A DNA stretch of 64,000 nucleotides from contig MLAX01000003.1 of the NCBI GenBank assembly GCA_001890945.1, forward strand, positions 620,001 through 684,000, given 5' to 3'. Source of the DNA: Alphaproteobacteria bacterium AO1-B (GTDB lineage Bacteria; Pseudomonadota; Alphaproteobacteria; Rhizobiales; Stappiaceae). Positions 24,446-32,915 of this stretch are shown here, piece after piece. The translations under genes and the position numbers were made by a program. How positions within the stretch are numbered: position 1 is the stretch's first letter; every line of letters begins with the position of its first letter. Under the pieces are notes generated by a model. That model was not told the DNA's origin. It did not search any database and saw nothing but the letters and a program-made list of their open reading frames with translations.

Positions 24446-26670
24446 TGCGCAGCCGCATATTCGGTGTCGCCATCGTCGGGCACTGCCGCCTGGTCGCGGG
24501 ACTGGGTGAGTTCCCGCAGATCCGATCCGATATCAAGCAGAAGCCGCTGTGTCCGTCGGCTGAGGACCCTTGGCTGGACGGCCGCCGCGTCGGCTGCGGC
24601 GACCAGCGGACGGGCCGGTTGGGCAAGCCGAGGCAGCGTATCGGCTTCAACGCCGGGCATGGCCACAAGCTCAATCCCGTTGTGGGCATATGCCATGAAC
24701 CGTTGCCATGCCATGGCAGGGAGGCTGCCACCGGTGACGCGCCGGGTGGATGTGAAATCGTCGTTCCCAAACCAGACAGCGCCTGTGAAGTTCCCCGTGT
24801 AGCCAACGAACCAGGCATCACGATAAGCGTTTGTGGTACCGGTTTTTCCGGCTGCGACGACGCCGTCAATCCGGGCCCGGCGGCCAGTTCCGGCCTCGAC
24901 CACGTTGACCAGGATGTCGTTCATCTCGTGGACTTTTTCTTCCGGGAAGATTCTCTGGGGTTCTGGCTCATCAACCTCCCGCTGATAGAGGACTTCGCCG
25001 TCGCTGTTGGTGACTTCCAGGATCGCGTAGCCCTTGGCTTTGTATCCGCCATTTGCAAAGACCGAATAGGACGAGGCCATGTCGATGACCGTAACTTCTG
25101 AGGAGCCGATCGGCAGGGAAACAGAGTTTTCCAATTCGTGCGTCAGGCCCATTGCGTAGGCGGTTTCGATGATCTTTTCGCGGCCAAAATTCTGCGCGAG
25201 CCGGATCGGAATGGTGTTGATGGATTTCGTCAGTGCCAGCTTCAAGGTGACAGCACCCCGGTAGCTGCGGGTATAGTTGCGCGGGCACCAGTTGCCCAAA
25301 CAGAATGGCCGGTCAGGAACAATGGAGCTCGACGAAAAGCCGTTCATGAACGCGGTCATGTAAACGAACGGCTTGAACGAGGAACCGGGCTGGCGCAGGG
25401 CGTTGACAGCCCTGTTGAATTGGCTCTCGCCATAAGACCGGCCGCCAACCATCGCAACGACCGCGCCATCTGGGACCATTGCCACCAATGCAGCTGAGTT
25501 GGCGTCCCGGAGCTTGGCATTTTCCCTGAGGACTGACTCGACCGCCTGGTCAGCCTGGCGCTGGAGTGCGGGGTCCAATGTGGTTCGGACCGTGACTATC
25601 CTATCGCGGGCCATGGCCGGTTTCCGCCGGGCCAGTTTCTTGACCTCATCCAGCGCCCAGTCGAGGAAGTATTCTGGCAACTGCTCTTGAGAGCGGTCGA
25701 CAGCAAGAGCCGGATTGCGTCTTGCGCCGATCACCTGGCCTTCCGTTAGAAGGTCGGCCTGCACCATATTGGTCAGGACTTCGTTTGCCCGGGCACGCGC
25801 AGCCGGCAAATTGATATGCGGTGCGTATTTGGTCGGGGCCTTGTAGAGCCCGGCAAGCATGGCACTTTCGGCCAGTGTCAGCTCGCGAACGTTCTTGTTG
25901 AAATAGAACTCAGCCGCTGCGGTTACTCCAAAAACACCGCCGCCCATGTAGGCGCGGTCGAGATAAAGCTTCAGGATTTCTTGTTTGGAGAGGTTCGCCT
26001 CAAGCCAAAGCGCGAGATAGGCTTCCTTGATCTTGCGACTGAGACTGCGCTCGTTGGACAGGAACAGGTTTTTGGCAAGCTGCTGGGTCAGGGTCGAGCC
26101 GCCCTGGACAACCCCGCCGGCGCGCGCGTTTTCCACCATCGCCCGGAACGTTCCAACAAAATCGATTCCGAAATGCATGAAAAAGCGGCGGTCTTCCGTT
26201 GCAAGTGTCGCCTTCACAAGGGAGTCCGGGATTTCCTCCAAAGGGACGCTGTCGTTCAACACGATGCCGCGTCGGCCGATTTCCTGCCCGAAGCGGTCGA
26301 GGAAAGTGACGGCAAAGTCGTCGGTCGTCTTCCAGTCCGCATAGCGTGTCGCTTCGATGGCCGGCTGCGCGAAGGCCAGAACGACAACAAAACCGATTGT
26401 TCCGTAAGTCAGGCCGTCGGATGTGACCTCGGAGAGCCCGCGCCAGATCCCTTTTGCGCGAAATCTGCGCAAAAACCCATCATAGGCTTCCCAGCTTCGG
26501 CGGATGATCGACCAGGACCGCCAGAGGCCTGTATCGACCATGGAGTCGATCGAAAGCAGAAAGCGCCGGATCCGTTGTCCGATACCGGGCCGCGGCTGGG
26601 CATTGCCTTCTTTTGTGTCTGGATCGGATGCCAAGCTTGCAGAATCTCCGCGCATCAACAGCTTCTTCAA
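24442..26670 (-). CDS. class A penicillin-binding protein (PBP1A family)
   Basis: A 742-residue bifunctional peptidoglycan synthase. A cytoplasmic N-terminus of about 85 residues precedes one membrane helix (GTIGFVVVLAFAQPAI). The GT51 glycosyltransferase domain (about 120-310) has the catalytic Glu159 in ATEDRRFFMHFGID and the second motif GGSTLTQQLAKNLF. The transpeptidase domain has the serine motif SSFK (in QPGSSFKPF), KSIN and KTGTT. It polymerises lipid II and cross-links strands in the periplasm. The long positively charged N-terminus is larger than in minimal PBP1A. It is first in a three-gene operon with DUF1214 and DUF1254. Confidence 0.95.
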   Translation of the reverse strand: MKKLLMRGDSASLASDPDTKEGNAQPRPGIGQRIRRFLLSIDSMVDTGLWRSWSIIRRSWEAYDGFLRRFRAKGIWRGLSEVTSDGLTYGTIGFVVVLAFAQPAIEATRYADWKTTDDFAVTFLDRFGQEIGRRGIVLNDSVPLEEIPDSLVKATLATEDRRFFMHFGIDFVGTFRAMVENARAGGVVQGGSTLTQQLAKNLFLSNERSLSRKIKEAYLALWLEANLSKQEILKLYLDRAYMGGGVFGVTAAAEFYFNKNVRELTLAESAMLAGLYKAPTKYAPHINLPAARARANEVLTNMVQADLLTEGQVIGARRNPALAVDRSQEQLPEYFLDWALDEVKKLARRKPAMARDRIVTVRTTLDPALQRQADQAVESVLRENAKLRDANSAALVAMVPDGAVVAMVGGRSYGESQFNRAVNALRQPGSSFKPFVYMTAFMNGFSSSSIVPDRPFCLGNWCPRNYTRSYRGAVTLKLALTKSINTIPIRLAQNFGREKIIETAYAMGLTHELENSVSLPIGSSEVTVIDMASSYSVFANGGYKAKGYAILEVTNSDGEVLYQREVDEPEPQRIFPEEKVHEMNDILVNVVEAGTGRRARIDGVVAAGKTGTTNAYRDAWFVGYTGNFTGAVWFGNDDFTSTRRVTGGSLPAMAWQRFMAYAHNGIELVAMPGVEADTLPRLAQPARPLVAAADAAAVQPRVLSRRTQRLLLDIGSDLRELTQSRDQAAVPDDGDTEYAAAQ

Positions 26671-26849
26671 CGTAACCCGTTTTTACTACAGTGAAAACTG
26701 AAGACAACGGCGGAAATGCTTCGGGAATGGGATAAATCTTATTTGATTTGGCATCGTCGGGGCGCTTCAAACCTATCATTGTTGCTGGCCGACCGTATGC
26801 ATGATAGGCGCACGGATTAAATCAAGAGCGCGCAGGAGAGAGCAACCCA

Positions 26850-27338
26850 ATGGGGCCTGGCAATTCGGTGAATAAGGACGGTGAGCTTCCGTTCTGGAAA
26901 ACAAAGTCGCTCGAAGAGATGACCAACGCTGAATGGGAATCCCTCTGCGATGGTTGCGCCCGGTGTTGCCTCAACAAACTGGAAGACTGGGATACAGGCG
27001 ATATTGTCTGGACCGATGTTGCCTGCACCCTTCTGGATGGTACGTCTTGCCGCTGCAAAGATTACGAAAACCGCGCTGCGACCGTTCCGGATTGCATCCA
27101 ACTCACACCGTCTGAAGTGAACACGCTGACTTGGCTTCCGCCGACTTGCGGATACCGCCTCGTGCGCGAAGGCGCAGATCTTTACTGGTGGCATCCGCTC
27201 GTGTCCGGCGATCCAGAAACCGTGCACCAAGCGGGGGTATCCGTCCAAAACCGCACCGTGTCCGAAGATGGAATGGAACTGGAAGAGTACGAAAATCACG
27301 TCGTGACATGGCCCGGAGAAATACCGGAGGCTGAGTAA
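26850..27338 (+). CDS. YcgN family cysteine-cluster protein
   Basis: A 162-residue protein of the UPF0260/YcgN family. It has eight clustered cysteines, including CDGCARCC (residues 33-40), [15 protein letters not shown] and DCIQL, and the conserved [10 protein letters not shown] with WWHPLVSG. The cysteine pattern suggests metal or Fe-S binding, but function is not known. A strong AGGAGAG precedes the start. It is convergent with the TetR gene. Confidence 0.92.
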   Translation: MGPGNSVNKDGELPFWKTKSLEEMTNAEWESLCDGCARCCLNKLEDWDTGDIVWTDVACTLLDGTSCRCKDYENRAATVPDCIQLTPSEVNTLTWLPPTCGYRLVREGADLYWWHPLVSGDPETVHQAGVSVQNRTVSEDGMELEEYENHVVTWPGEIPEAE

Positions 27339-27345
27339 GCCCCCT

Positions 27346-27981
27346 TTAAGGCCTCACCAGAAAAGCTTCTACATGCCGTTCGAGGCGGGATTGCAATTCT
27401 TTTAGATCCGTCAGCTGATGCGATCGGAAAATGATTGCTCCGTGAATGACGAAGGCGACCAAACCGTCGAGCATTTCTTGAGGTGAACGATCTGATCGGA
27501 GCTTTGGGGTAATTTCGTCGGACAATTGCCAAAACCCTAGAAATTGCAGCAACTTCTCATCGAGTGCATCCAGCTGTTCGATAAATTCGGGAGCGCAATG
27601 CCCCTTGGTTGCACCGATGTTTTCCAGAAATACGCGCAGCATGGTCTGGCTCTCGGTGATGACGGCAATGAGCGCCATCATTCGGTTCACCAGTCCCCCA
27701 ACCGGATCTGTAAGGTCCTGAGCCGAAAGCTTGTCGTTCTTGTCGGCGGCTTCCCGGAGTTTCTGTAACTCGCCCAATAGCAGATAGGAGAGAAGGCCAT
27801 CCATATCGCCGAAATGAGCGAATATGGTGCCTTTGGCGACGCCTGCCTCTCGAGCGATCACCTCTGCGGTCATCTCTTCCAAGGATTTCTTTTTGGACAG
27901 GTGGGCTGCCGCCTCCAGGATCCGGGCGCGGGTGAGGGCGGTTCGTGCTTGGGGCTTCCGTGGTTTGGTTTCTATCGCCAT
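27346..27981 (-). CDS. TetR/AcrR family transcriptional regulator
   Basis: A 211-residue repressor. The N-terminal helix-turn-helix spans about residues 15-62 (RILEAAAHLSKKK through EVIAREAGVAKGTIFAHFG). The C-terminal region is the ligand-binding, dimerising domain. It is divergent from an NAD(P)H oxidoreductase with 126 bases between them, which contain two near-identical 12-base palindromes; this is strong evidence that it represses both itself and that gene. The inducer is unknown, perhaps a quinone or electrophile. Confidence 0.9.
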   Translation of the reverse strand: MAIETKPRKPQARTALTRARILEAAAHLSKKKSLEEMTAEVIAREAGVAKGTIFAHFGDMDGLLSYLLLGELQKLREAADKNDKLSAQDLTDPVGGLVNRMMALIAVITESQTMLRVFLENIGATKGHCAPEFIEQLDALDEKLLQFLGFWQLSDEITPKLRSDRSPQEMLDGLVAFVIHGAIIFRSHQLTDLKELQSRLERHVEAFLVRP

Positions 27982-27996
27982 GACATCTTCTAAAAA

Positions 27997-28008
27997 TGAC
28001 CGCGGTCA
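27997..28008. promoter_or_regulatory. TetR operator 1, perfect palindrome
   Basis: TGACCGCGGTCA is a perfect 12-base palindrome 16 bases before the tetR start, with matching AT flanks. A near-identical copy lies at 28048-28059. Confidence 0.7.
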
Positions 28009-28047
28009 ATTTATTGCTTGACCTCATACCATACTTGCGGCAATTAA

Positions 28048-28059
28048 TGACCGTGGTCA
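28048..28059. promoter_or_regulatory. TetR operator 2, near-perfect palindrome
   Basis: TGACCGTGGTCA differs from operator 1 by one base and starts 51 bases after it. Spacing of about five helical turns fits cooperative binding or separate control of the two divergent promoters. Confidence 0.7.
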
Positions 28060-28107
28060 ATTTTTGAGAGCCGGTGCGTTTTACCGACCGGTTTTGGAGT
28101 TTCAATT

Positions 28108-28689
28108 ATGTCGAAGAAAATACTCGTGCTGGATGGCCATCCGGCGAAGGGCAGCTTTTGCGGTGCGCTTGCCCAAACCTATGCCAATGCTGCCAAGAAG
28201 ACCGGTCATGACGTGCGCATGGTGCATCTGGCAGACTTGTCTTTTGACCCGGATCTGGGGTCAGCGTCCTTCAAGACAGTCAAACCACTGGAGGCCGATC
28301 TTGAAGATTTCTGGGCTAGCCTGGAATGGTGCGACCATTTTGTTCTGGCCCATCCACTTTGGTGGGGCGGAATGCCAGCCAAATTGAAAGGGTTGATCGA
28401 CCGGGTTTTCTTGCCAGGCAAAGCGTTTCGATACGTTTCTGGGAAGGCGCTACCGGAAAAACTCATGGTTGGCCGGACCTCTGAGGTATTGGTCACCTCT
28501 GATACTCCGGGCTGGTTTTTCAGGCTCGTTTACGGTCAGGGCATCAAGAAGCAGACCAAGATGCAAATCCTCGATTTCTGCGGGCTTAAATTGAAGAACT
28601 ACTCCTGGTTTGCCCAGATCCAGGGATCAACGGACGAAGCACGGGCCAAGATGATCCGTAGAGCCGCGCAGCTCGGGGCAGCAATCTGA
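28108..28689 (+). CDS. NAD(P)H-dependent oxidoreductase, flavodoxin-like fold
   Basis: A 193-residue enzyme of the NQO1/MdaB/KefF family, which reduces quinones or other electrophiles by two electrons using FAD or FMN. Visible motifs are KILVLDGHPAKGSFCGALA for flavin phosphate binding and LAHPLWWGGMPAKLKG with DRVFLPGKAFRY for the active site. GGAG lies eight bases before the ATG. It is likely induced when the adjacent TetR protein binds its effector. Confidence 0.9.
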   Translation: MSKKILVLDGHPAKGSFCGALAQTYANAAKKTGHDVRMVHLADLSFDPDLGSASFKTVKPLEADLEDFWASLEWCDHFVLAHPLWWGGMPAKLKGLIDRVFLPGKAFRYVSGKALPEKLMVGRTSEVLVTSDTPGWFFRLVYGQGIKKQTKMQILDFCGLKLKNYSWFAQIQGSTDEARAKMIRRAAQLGAAI

Positions 28690-28730
28690 AGCGGTGTCCG
28701 CAGCCGTTGCGGTGGCTGCTCAAACGTCTG

Positions 28731-28780
28731 CTAAACGACAAGACCGGCGGCGCTGCGTGCGCACCGGTCTTGTCGTTTAG
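28731..28780. repeat. 17-bp perfect inverted repeat
   Basis: CTAAACGACAAGACCGG (28731-28747) and its exact complement (28764-28780) enclose a GC-rich 16-base loop. It lies between convergent genes. No U-tract follows on either strand, so it could be a bidirectional terminator of unusual type or an intergenic palindromic element. Confidence 0.7.
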
Positions 28781-28818
28781 CCTCTAAAAACTTAGGTTCA
28801 GAAGACTGTCGAGACACC

Positions 28819-28870
28819 GTCACACCGGCTTTCCCGGACGCAGCGAAGCAAAGATCCGGGATCTGGAGGC
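28819..28870. repeat. REP-like intergenic palindromic element
   Basis: CCCGGACGCAGCGAAGCAAA at 28833 on, followed by GATCCGGG, has complementary ends CCCGGA (28833-28838) and TCCGGG (28855-28860). It resembles, from memory, short intergenic repeats of alphaproteobacteria that start with CCCGGACGCAGCGAAGC. No second copy is seen in this window. Confidence 0.5.
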
Positions 28871-28909
28871 CGCTTTTCTATTTAGAAATGCACGCGTTTT
28901 TGCTGACAG

Positions 28910-28930
28910 GCACCGGCTCAGAGCCGGTGC
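28910..28930. repeat. 10-bp inverted repeat with one-base centre
   Basis: GCACCGGCTC (28910-28919) and GAGCCGGTGC (28921-28930) are exact complements. It lies 44 bases after the stop of the minus-strand lytic transglycosylase gene and could act as its terminator, although the downstream run on that strand is not T-rich. Confidence 0.5.
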
Positions 28931-28973
28931 GGCACAGGGGGATTTTCTTCTAAACGTTAGTCACAAAACGAGT

Positions 28974-30446
28974 CTAGTCGCCCTTTTTCTGGGCCTCAGG
29001 AGAGTTCTGATACCGCTTCTGCTCTTGGGCAAACACCACATAATACTTGTAGATGTTGCCGACATACCGAACCGGTTCTTGGCTGATGCGTCTACCGACG
29101 ATCCACTCGACATTTCCGAACCATAAATTCGGGTCATAGCCCTGTTTTTCTGCCTCCGCCCGCAGCTTTGCGAAGCGGCTCGGACCTGCATTGTAGGCGG
29201 CGAGGGCGAAGAAAGTCTGGTTTGCCGGATCATGCTCCAGGTCTGCGAAGTATTGGTCGGCCAGATACCGCAGGTACTTCACACCGGCATGCACATTCGT
29301 ATCAGCGTCCTTCTCAACCCCTTTGATGTTGATGGGGGATCCTGCTGCGGTCGTCGGCTTGATCTGCATGACACCGACAGCACCGGCGTTGCTTCGAGCA
29401 GTCTGTTTGAACTGGCTTTCCTGATAGGCCTGCGCGGCGATCAGAAGCCAATCGATGTCGAACTGCTGGCCATATTTTTCAAACACTGCGGCCAGTTTGT
29501 CGAATTGCTCCCGGCGTTTTTCATCATTTAGATCTTTGAGATAATCAGTTTCCTTGAGGTATCGTTTCAGGATGATGTTTCCAAGGAGCGTTCCCTTTTC
29601 GACAGTCTTGGCAAAGGCGTTCATCTCTTTGAGCAAATCAGGAGCTTTCGGGCGGACCGCAAACGCAACTTGCGCATCTGTGCGCACGGCTGCTTCCGGA
29701 TGGATTTTCAATCCGTCGACGATCTGCATCCAGAAGTCTGCCTTATGTTCGTCAATGATGATCATTGGAACGCCACCAGCTTTCACCAGATCGATCAGGT
29801 CTTCGTCCTCCAGCTTTTCATCTGCTGGAACAATCTTGACCGGGGCTTTTCTATTTGCGTCCAGCTTCTTGTTCAAGGCAAGAAGGCTGTCGTGATAACT
29901 CGATGAGGATCGGACGTAGATTTCTTTTCCGGAAAGGGCCTCAGGTGAGGTCAGGTCGTCGATACCAGCTGCCGTCAGTGGCACTTCTCGCACGCCCGTA
30001 AACAACGGCGAGGAAAAGTCGACGAGTTTCTGCCGCTCTGGAGTGATTGTGAGATTGCCAAGAGCAATATCACCGCGGCCCGCAGCCAGATCGGTGAAGA
30101 GTGTTTCCCGCGGAGTTGGCATCATCACAATTTGACCTTCCCGAACCTTCTTGCCGTGTTTCTTCTCCAGAAACTTGCCGAGCTCGGTTGTCATATCAAC
30201 GGCGGTGCCGCGTTGAACGCCGTTGTCAATGAAATAGAAGGTCTTGGAAAAGGGCACCAGAACGCGGAGATAACCGCGTTCTGCAATCGCATCAAAGTCA
30301 CCGGTAAAAGGCTCGCGCAGGATTTGCTCGAGTTCATCTGAAAGCCGGGTCTCCATCGCGTCGGGCGATGCTGGCACGAGAAAAAGTGCCAAGATCGCTA
30401 ATGCGATCAGCGACCCCGAACGTCGCAAGCTGAAACAGTTTATCAT
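28974..30446 (-). CDS. MltF-like lytic transglycosylase with periplasmic binding domain
   Basis: A 490-residue envelope protein. After a signal segment (LIALAILALFLVPASP) comes a type II binding-protein domain (about 50-300; GYLRVLVPFSKTFYFID, ITPERQKLVDFSSPLF). A C-terminal SLT lysozyme-like domain (about 320-470) has the catalytic Glu in AYQESQFKQ and GAVGVMQIKP. In E. coli MltF this layout cleaves glycan strands, with the binding domain regulating activity. The start ATG has GGGGGAG upstream. A lipobox is not visible, so it may be soluble or anchored by the uncleaved signal. Confidence 0.88.
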   Translation of the reverse strand: MINCFSLRRSGSLIALAILALFLVPASPDAMETRLSDELEQILREPFTGDFDAIAERGYLRVLVPFSKTFYFIDNGVQRGTAVDMTTELGKFLEKKHGKKVREGQIVMMPTPRETLFTDLAAGRGDIALGNLTITPERQKLVDFSSPLFTGVREVPLTAAGIDDLTSPEALSGKEIYVRSSSSYHDSLLALNKKLDANRKAPVKIVPADEKLEDEDLIDLVKAGGVPMIIIDEHKADFWMQIVDGLKIHPEAAVRTDAQVAFAVRPKAPDLLKEMNAFAKTVEKGTLLGNIILKRYLKETDYLKDLNDEKRREQFDKLAAVFEKYGQQFDIDWLLIAAQAYQESQFKQTARSNAGAVGVMQIKPTTAAGSPINIKGVEKDADTNVHAGVKYLRYLADQYFADLEHDPANQTFFALAAYNAGPSRFAKLRAEAEKQGYDPNLWFGNVEWIVGRRISQEPVRYVGNIYKYYVVFAQEQKRYQNSPEAQKKGD

Positions 30447-30528
30447 GGCGCTCCCCCAGATGTACCGTTAGGGAACTCAATCAAACTTGCGTGGAGCTTT
30501 CAAGACAGAGGTGGGCGATAATCCGGCC

Positions 30529-31074
30529 TCACCGTTTGAATGTCAGATCGACTGTTCCGACCTTGAAACCACCTTTCGTAACATCGGCAGTGTTGCGAAC
30601 AGTCCGCCGATCGGTCTGGGTAAGGGTATCGGTAAAGCGCAACAGAATTGAACCGTTTTCCAGCGGAACATCGGCGATGTAGGAAAACCGCAAGGCTCCA
30701 TCTGCACCCGTCTCAACCAGGGTTGGCGCGATCACATCAGATCTTTGGCCGACATACCGTCCGTTGCCAACCTTTTCGAAGAACCAGGTCTTGGTGTCCC
30801 GCTCGCCGTCGTCATAAACGAAGTCTTCGCGCAGGCGGAACATTCGGGTCTTCGGGTTCCAGGTGCCGGTTAGATACACCGTGAACGGCCGGTACACGCC
30901 CGCCAACTTGCTCTCAAACACGCCTTTGCCAACGGTCTTGCCGCGAAAAAACTCCTCAAGGACCAGTGGTTTTGCAGCCTGCGCTGGTGGCGCTGCAAAA
31001 CCGGTAAACACAAGAAACGTGAGCGCAACCAAGAAGACTGTCTTGGTTCTAAGATTGGAAAAAGACAGGGACAT
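30529..31074 (-). CDS. DUF3833-type exported protein
   Basis: About 181 residues with a signal peptide (TVFLVALTFLVFTGFAAPPAQA) and a lipocalin-like beta-rich body. LEEFFRGKTVGKGVFESKLAG and RLREDFVYDDGERDTKTWFFE match the DUF3833 family. The start at 31074 gives a normal signal peptide; an upstream in-frame start would add 15 residues with two cysteines. Role unknown, probably periplasmic. Confidence 0.78.
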   Translation of the reverse strand: MSLSFSNLRTKTVFLVALTFLVFTGFAAPPAQAAKPLVLEEFFRGKTVGKGVFESKLAGVYRPFTVYLTGTWNPKTRMFRLREDFVYDDGERDTKTWFFEKVGNGRYVGQRSDVIAPTLVETGADGALRFSYIADVPLENGSILLRFTDTLTQTDRRTVRNTADVTKGGFKVGTVDLTFKR

Positions 31075-31154
31075 ACTGCAAAGCCTATGGTGTGTTTCAC
31101 ATGCCTTGGGTACGTCCAAATCCTTGTCTTAGATTTTCAAAACCGGGCGGGGTC

Positions 31155-32159
31155 TTATCTTCCGAACCGCTCCTGCCATGTCGGCAGCGTGTCGCCATCC
31201 GCAGGTGTTGCATGAAAGATCCCACGCGCAATTGCCCTTGCGAGGCACGATGCGGCTGCAGCACCCATTTGCACCATATCCTCCAGGCCGTTTTCCAGCT
31301 TCCGCTGCCCCGTCGATAAAGCGAACACGAGGTCGCCGTCGAGCGGTGTATGAGCCGGCCAAAGCGCGCGGGCCAGGCCGTCGTGTGCCATCACGGCAAG
31401 GCGTTTGGCTTCGCCTTTCGTCAAAATCGCATCGGTGGCGACGGCTGCGATGGTGGTGTTGGCCCCGGCTTCAAGCGCGTCCAGCTTCGTGCGCACCGTG
31501 GTGCAGTCGGTAGGCAGTGTTGGCGTTATGCCGCGCCCGCCGAATTCGTCACCGACCTCGAAGGGTGCCGCCCAGAAGTGCGGAGTTTCGCCCATCGTTG
31601 CGCGGCCAAGCGCATTGACGGCAACAATCGCGCCAATAGTGACACCATTTTCCAGGACCACAGAGGCTGATCCCAGGCCGCCTTTGAGGTTTGCGGTTGT
31701 GGCGCCCATACCGGCGCCATTGGATCCAAGGACAAAATCATGGCCGATGGAATCGAGCGCCGCGCGGCCGAGATCCCGGTAGGGCGCCATTTGACCCCAG
31801 CTCTTGTTGCCACCGTTCAGGAGATCAAAGAGGATCGCGGTCGGCACGATCGGCACGCGGACAGGGCCAACTTGATATCCATAGCCCAGTTCTGCAAGAC
31901 GCCCCTGCACACCCGCACCGGCATCAAGACCAAAAGCCGATCCCCCTGCGAGGACAATCGCATCAATTTTTTCGACGGTTTGCTCGGGCTCCAGAAGCGC
32001 AATTTCCCGTGTTCCCGGTGCGCCGCCCTGGATCGCCACGGAAGCCACCGCTGGCTCATCCGGCACAAGCACGGTTGCGCCGGATTTCAGGTCCGGGTCG
32101 GACGCGTTGCCGACCTTCAGGCCGGGCACATCGGTGATTAGGTTTCTGGGACCGGTCAT
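31155..32159 (-). CDS. P1 family peptidase (DmpA/BapA-like aminopeptidase)
   Basis: A 334-residue member of the Ntn-fold P1/S58 family, which self-cleaves to expose a nucleophile. Features include TDVPGLKVGNASD, IVLAGGSAFGLDAGAGV and LGSNGAGMGATTANLKGG, where the nucleophile region lies. The usual family form is GxVGAGTGA with a Thr or Ser start; here Met replaces that residue (GAGMGATT), so the cleavage site needs care. DmpA types cleave N-terminal residues or beta-peptides. ATG at 32157-32159 is preferred over the TTG just before it. Single gene. Confidence 0.83.
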   Translation of the reverse strand: MTGPRNLITDVPGLKVGNASDPDLKSGATVLVPDEPAVASVAIQGGAPGTREIALLEPEQTVEKIDAIVLAGGSAFGLDAGAGVQGRLAELGYGYQVGPVRVPIVPTAILFDLLNGGNKSWGQMAPYRDLGRAALDSIGHDFVLGSNGAGMGATTANLKGGLGSASVVLENGVTIGAIVAVNALGRATMGETPHFWAAPFEVGDEFGGRGITPTLPTDCTTVRTKLDALEAGANTTIAAVATDAILTKGEAKRLAVMAHDGLARALWPAHTPLDGDLVFALSTGQRKLENGLEDMVQMGAAAASCLARAIARGIFHATPADGDTLPTWQERFGR

Positions 32160-32218
32160 CAAAGATCTTTCAGCGAAAACTCAATAAAGGCAGGACTTTG
32201 AGTTTGCGCCGACCGGGC

Positions 32219-32746
32219 TCAGGTGTCGAGGCTTTTGTAACCCCTACGCACATAGATCAAAGACTTTCCAGGATCCGTCATCCGCAAATCCGTGACGGTG
32301 CCAACGATAATCGAGTGGGTGCCGACTTCGGACACAGAAAAAATTTCGCAATCAATGCTCAGCCGTGCGGTGTCTAGGGCAGGGCAGCCGGTCGCAAGGT
32401 TTGTCCAGGAGCCATGCGCAAATCGTCCGCTCATATCCGCGCTTTCGCGGCCGGCAAATACATCAGACATTTCCTGATGATCGTCCGAGAGGGTGTTGAG
32501 GCAAAAGCAGCGGTTCTTCAAGACGGCAGCGTGAAGGCGGGATTGCCGATTGAGGCAAATCAGGATGCTGGCGGGGTCATCGCTGACAGAGCAGGCGGCT
32601 GACACTGTTCCGCCCGCCCGTCCGGCGTCACCGTCGGTAGTGACGATATGAACAGCGGCAGCGATGCGGCTCATCGCTTCGCGAAACGTCTGGCTGTCGA
32701 GTGTCAGGCTTTGGGCGGCGGGATCTATCCCGGTTGAAGGCGCCAT
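32219..32746 (-). CDS. flavin reductase family protein (RutF/HpaC-like)
   Basis: About 175 residues of the FMN-binding split-barrel flavin reductase family: FREAMSRIAAAVHIVTTDGD, AGGTVSAACSVSDDPASIL, FCLNTLSDDHQEMSDVFAG and HSIIVGTVTDLRM. Such enzymes supply reduced flavin to a partner monooxygenase. The N-terminal sequence resembles RutF of pyrimidine degradation, but no rut or hpa partner is present here. ATG 32746 has GGAG about ten bases upstream and gives the family's normal start. The partner enzyme is unknown. Confidence 0.86.
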   Translation of the reverse strand: MAPSTGIDPAAQSLTLDSQTFREAMSRIAAAVHIVTTDGDAGRAGGTVSAACSVSDDPASILICLNRQSRLHAAVLKNRCFCLNTLSDDHQEMSDVFAGRESADMSGRFAHGSWTNLATGCPALDTARLSIDCEIFSVSEVGTHSIIVGTVTDLRMTDPGKSLIYVRRGYKSLDT

Positions 32747-32915
32747 GCGGTCAATGCTCCATGGTCCGGACGTGGCATCCGGTCGTGATCTTGTTATATG
32801 TCGTTGCGTGTGCCTATCAAACCCAATCGAGCCTTGCAATTTTCGGAACTTTCGATTGATTTCATAAGACCATGGTTCCTACGGCGCCGATCAGAGGATG
32901 GATCTGGAGAATAGA

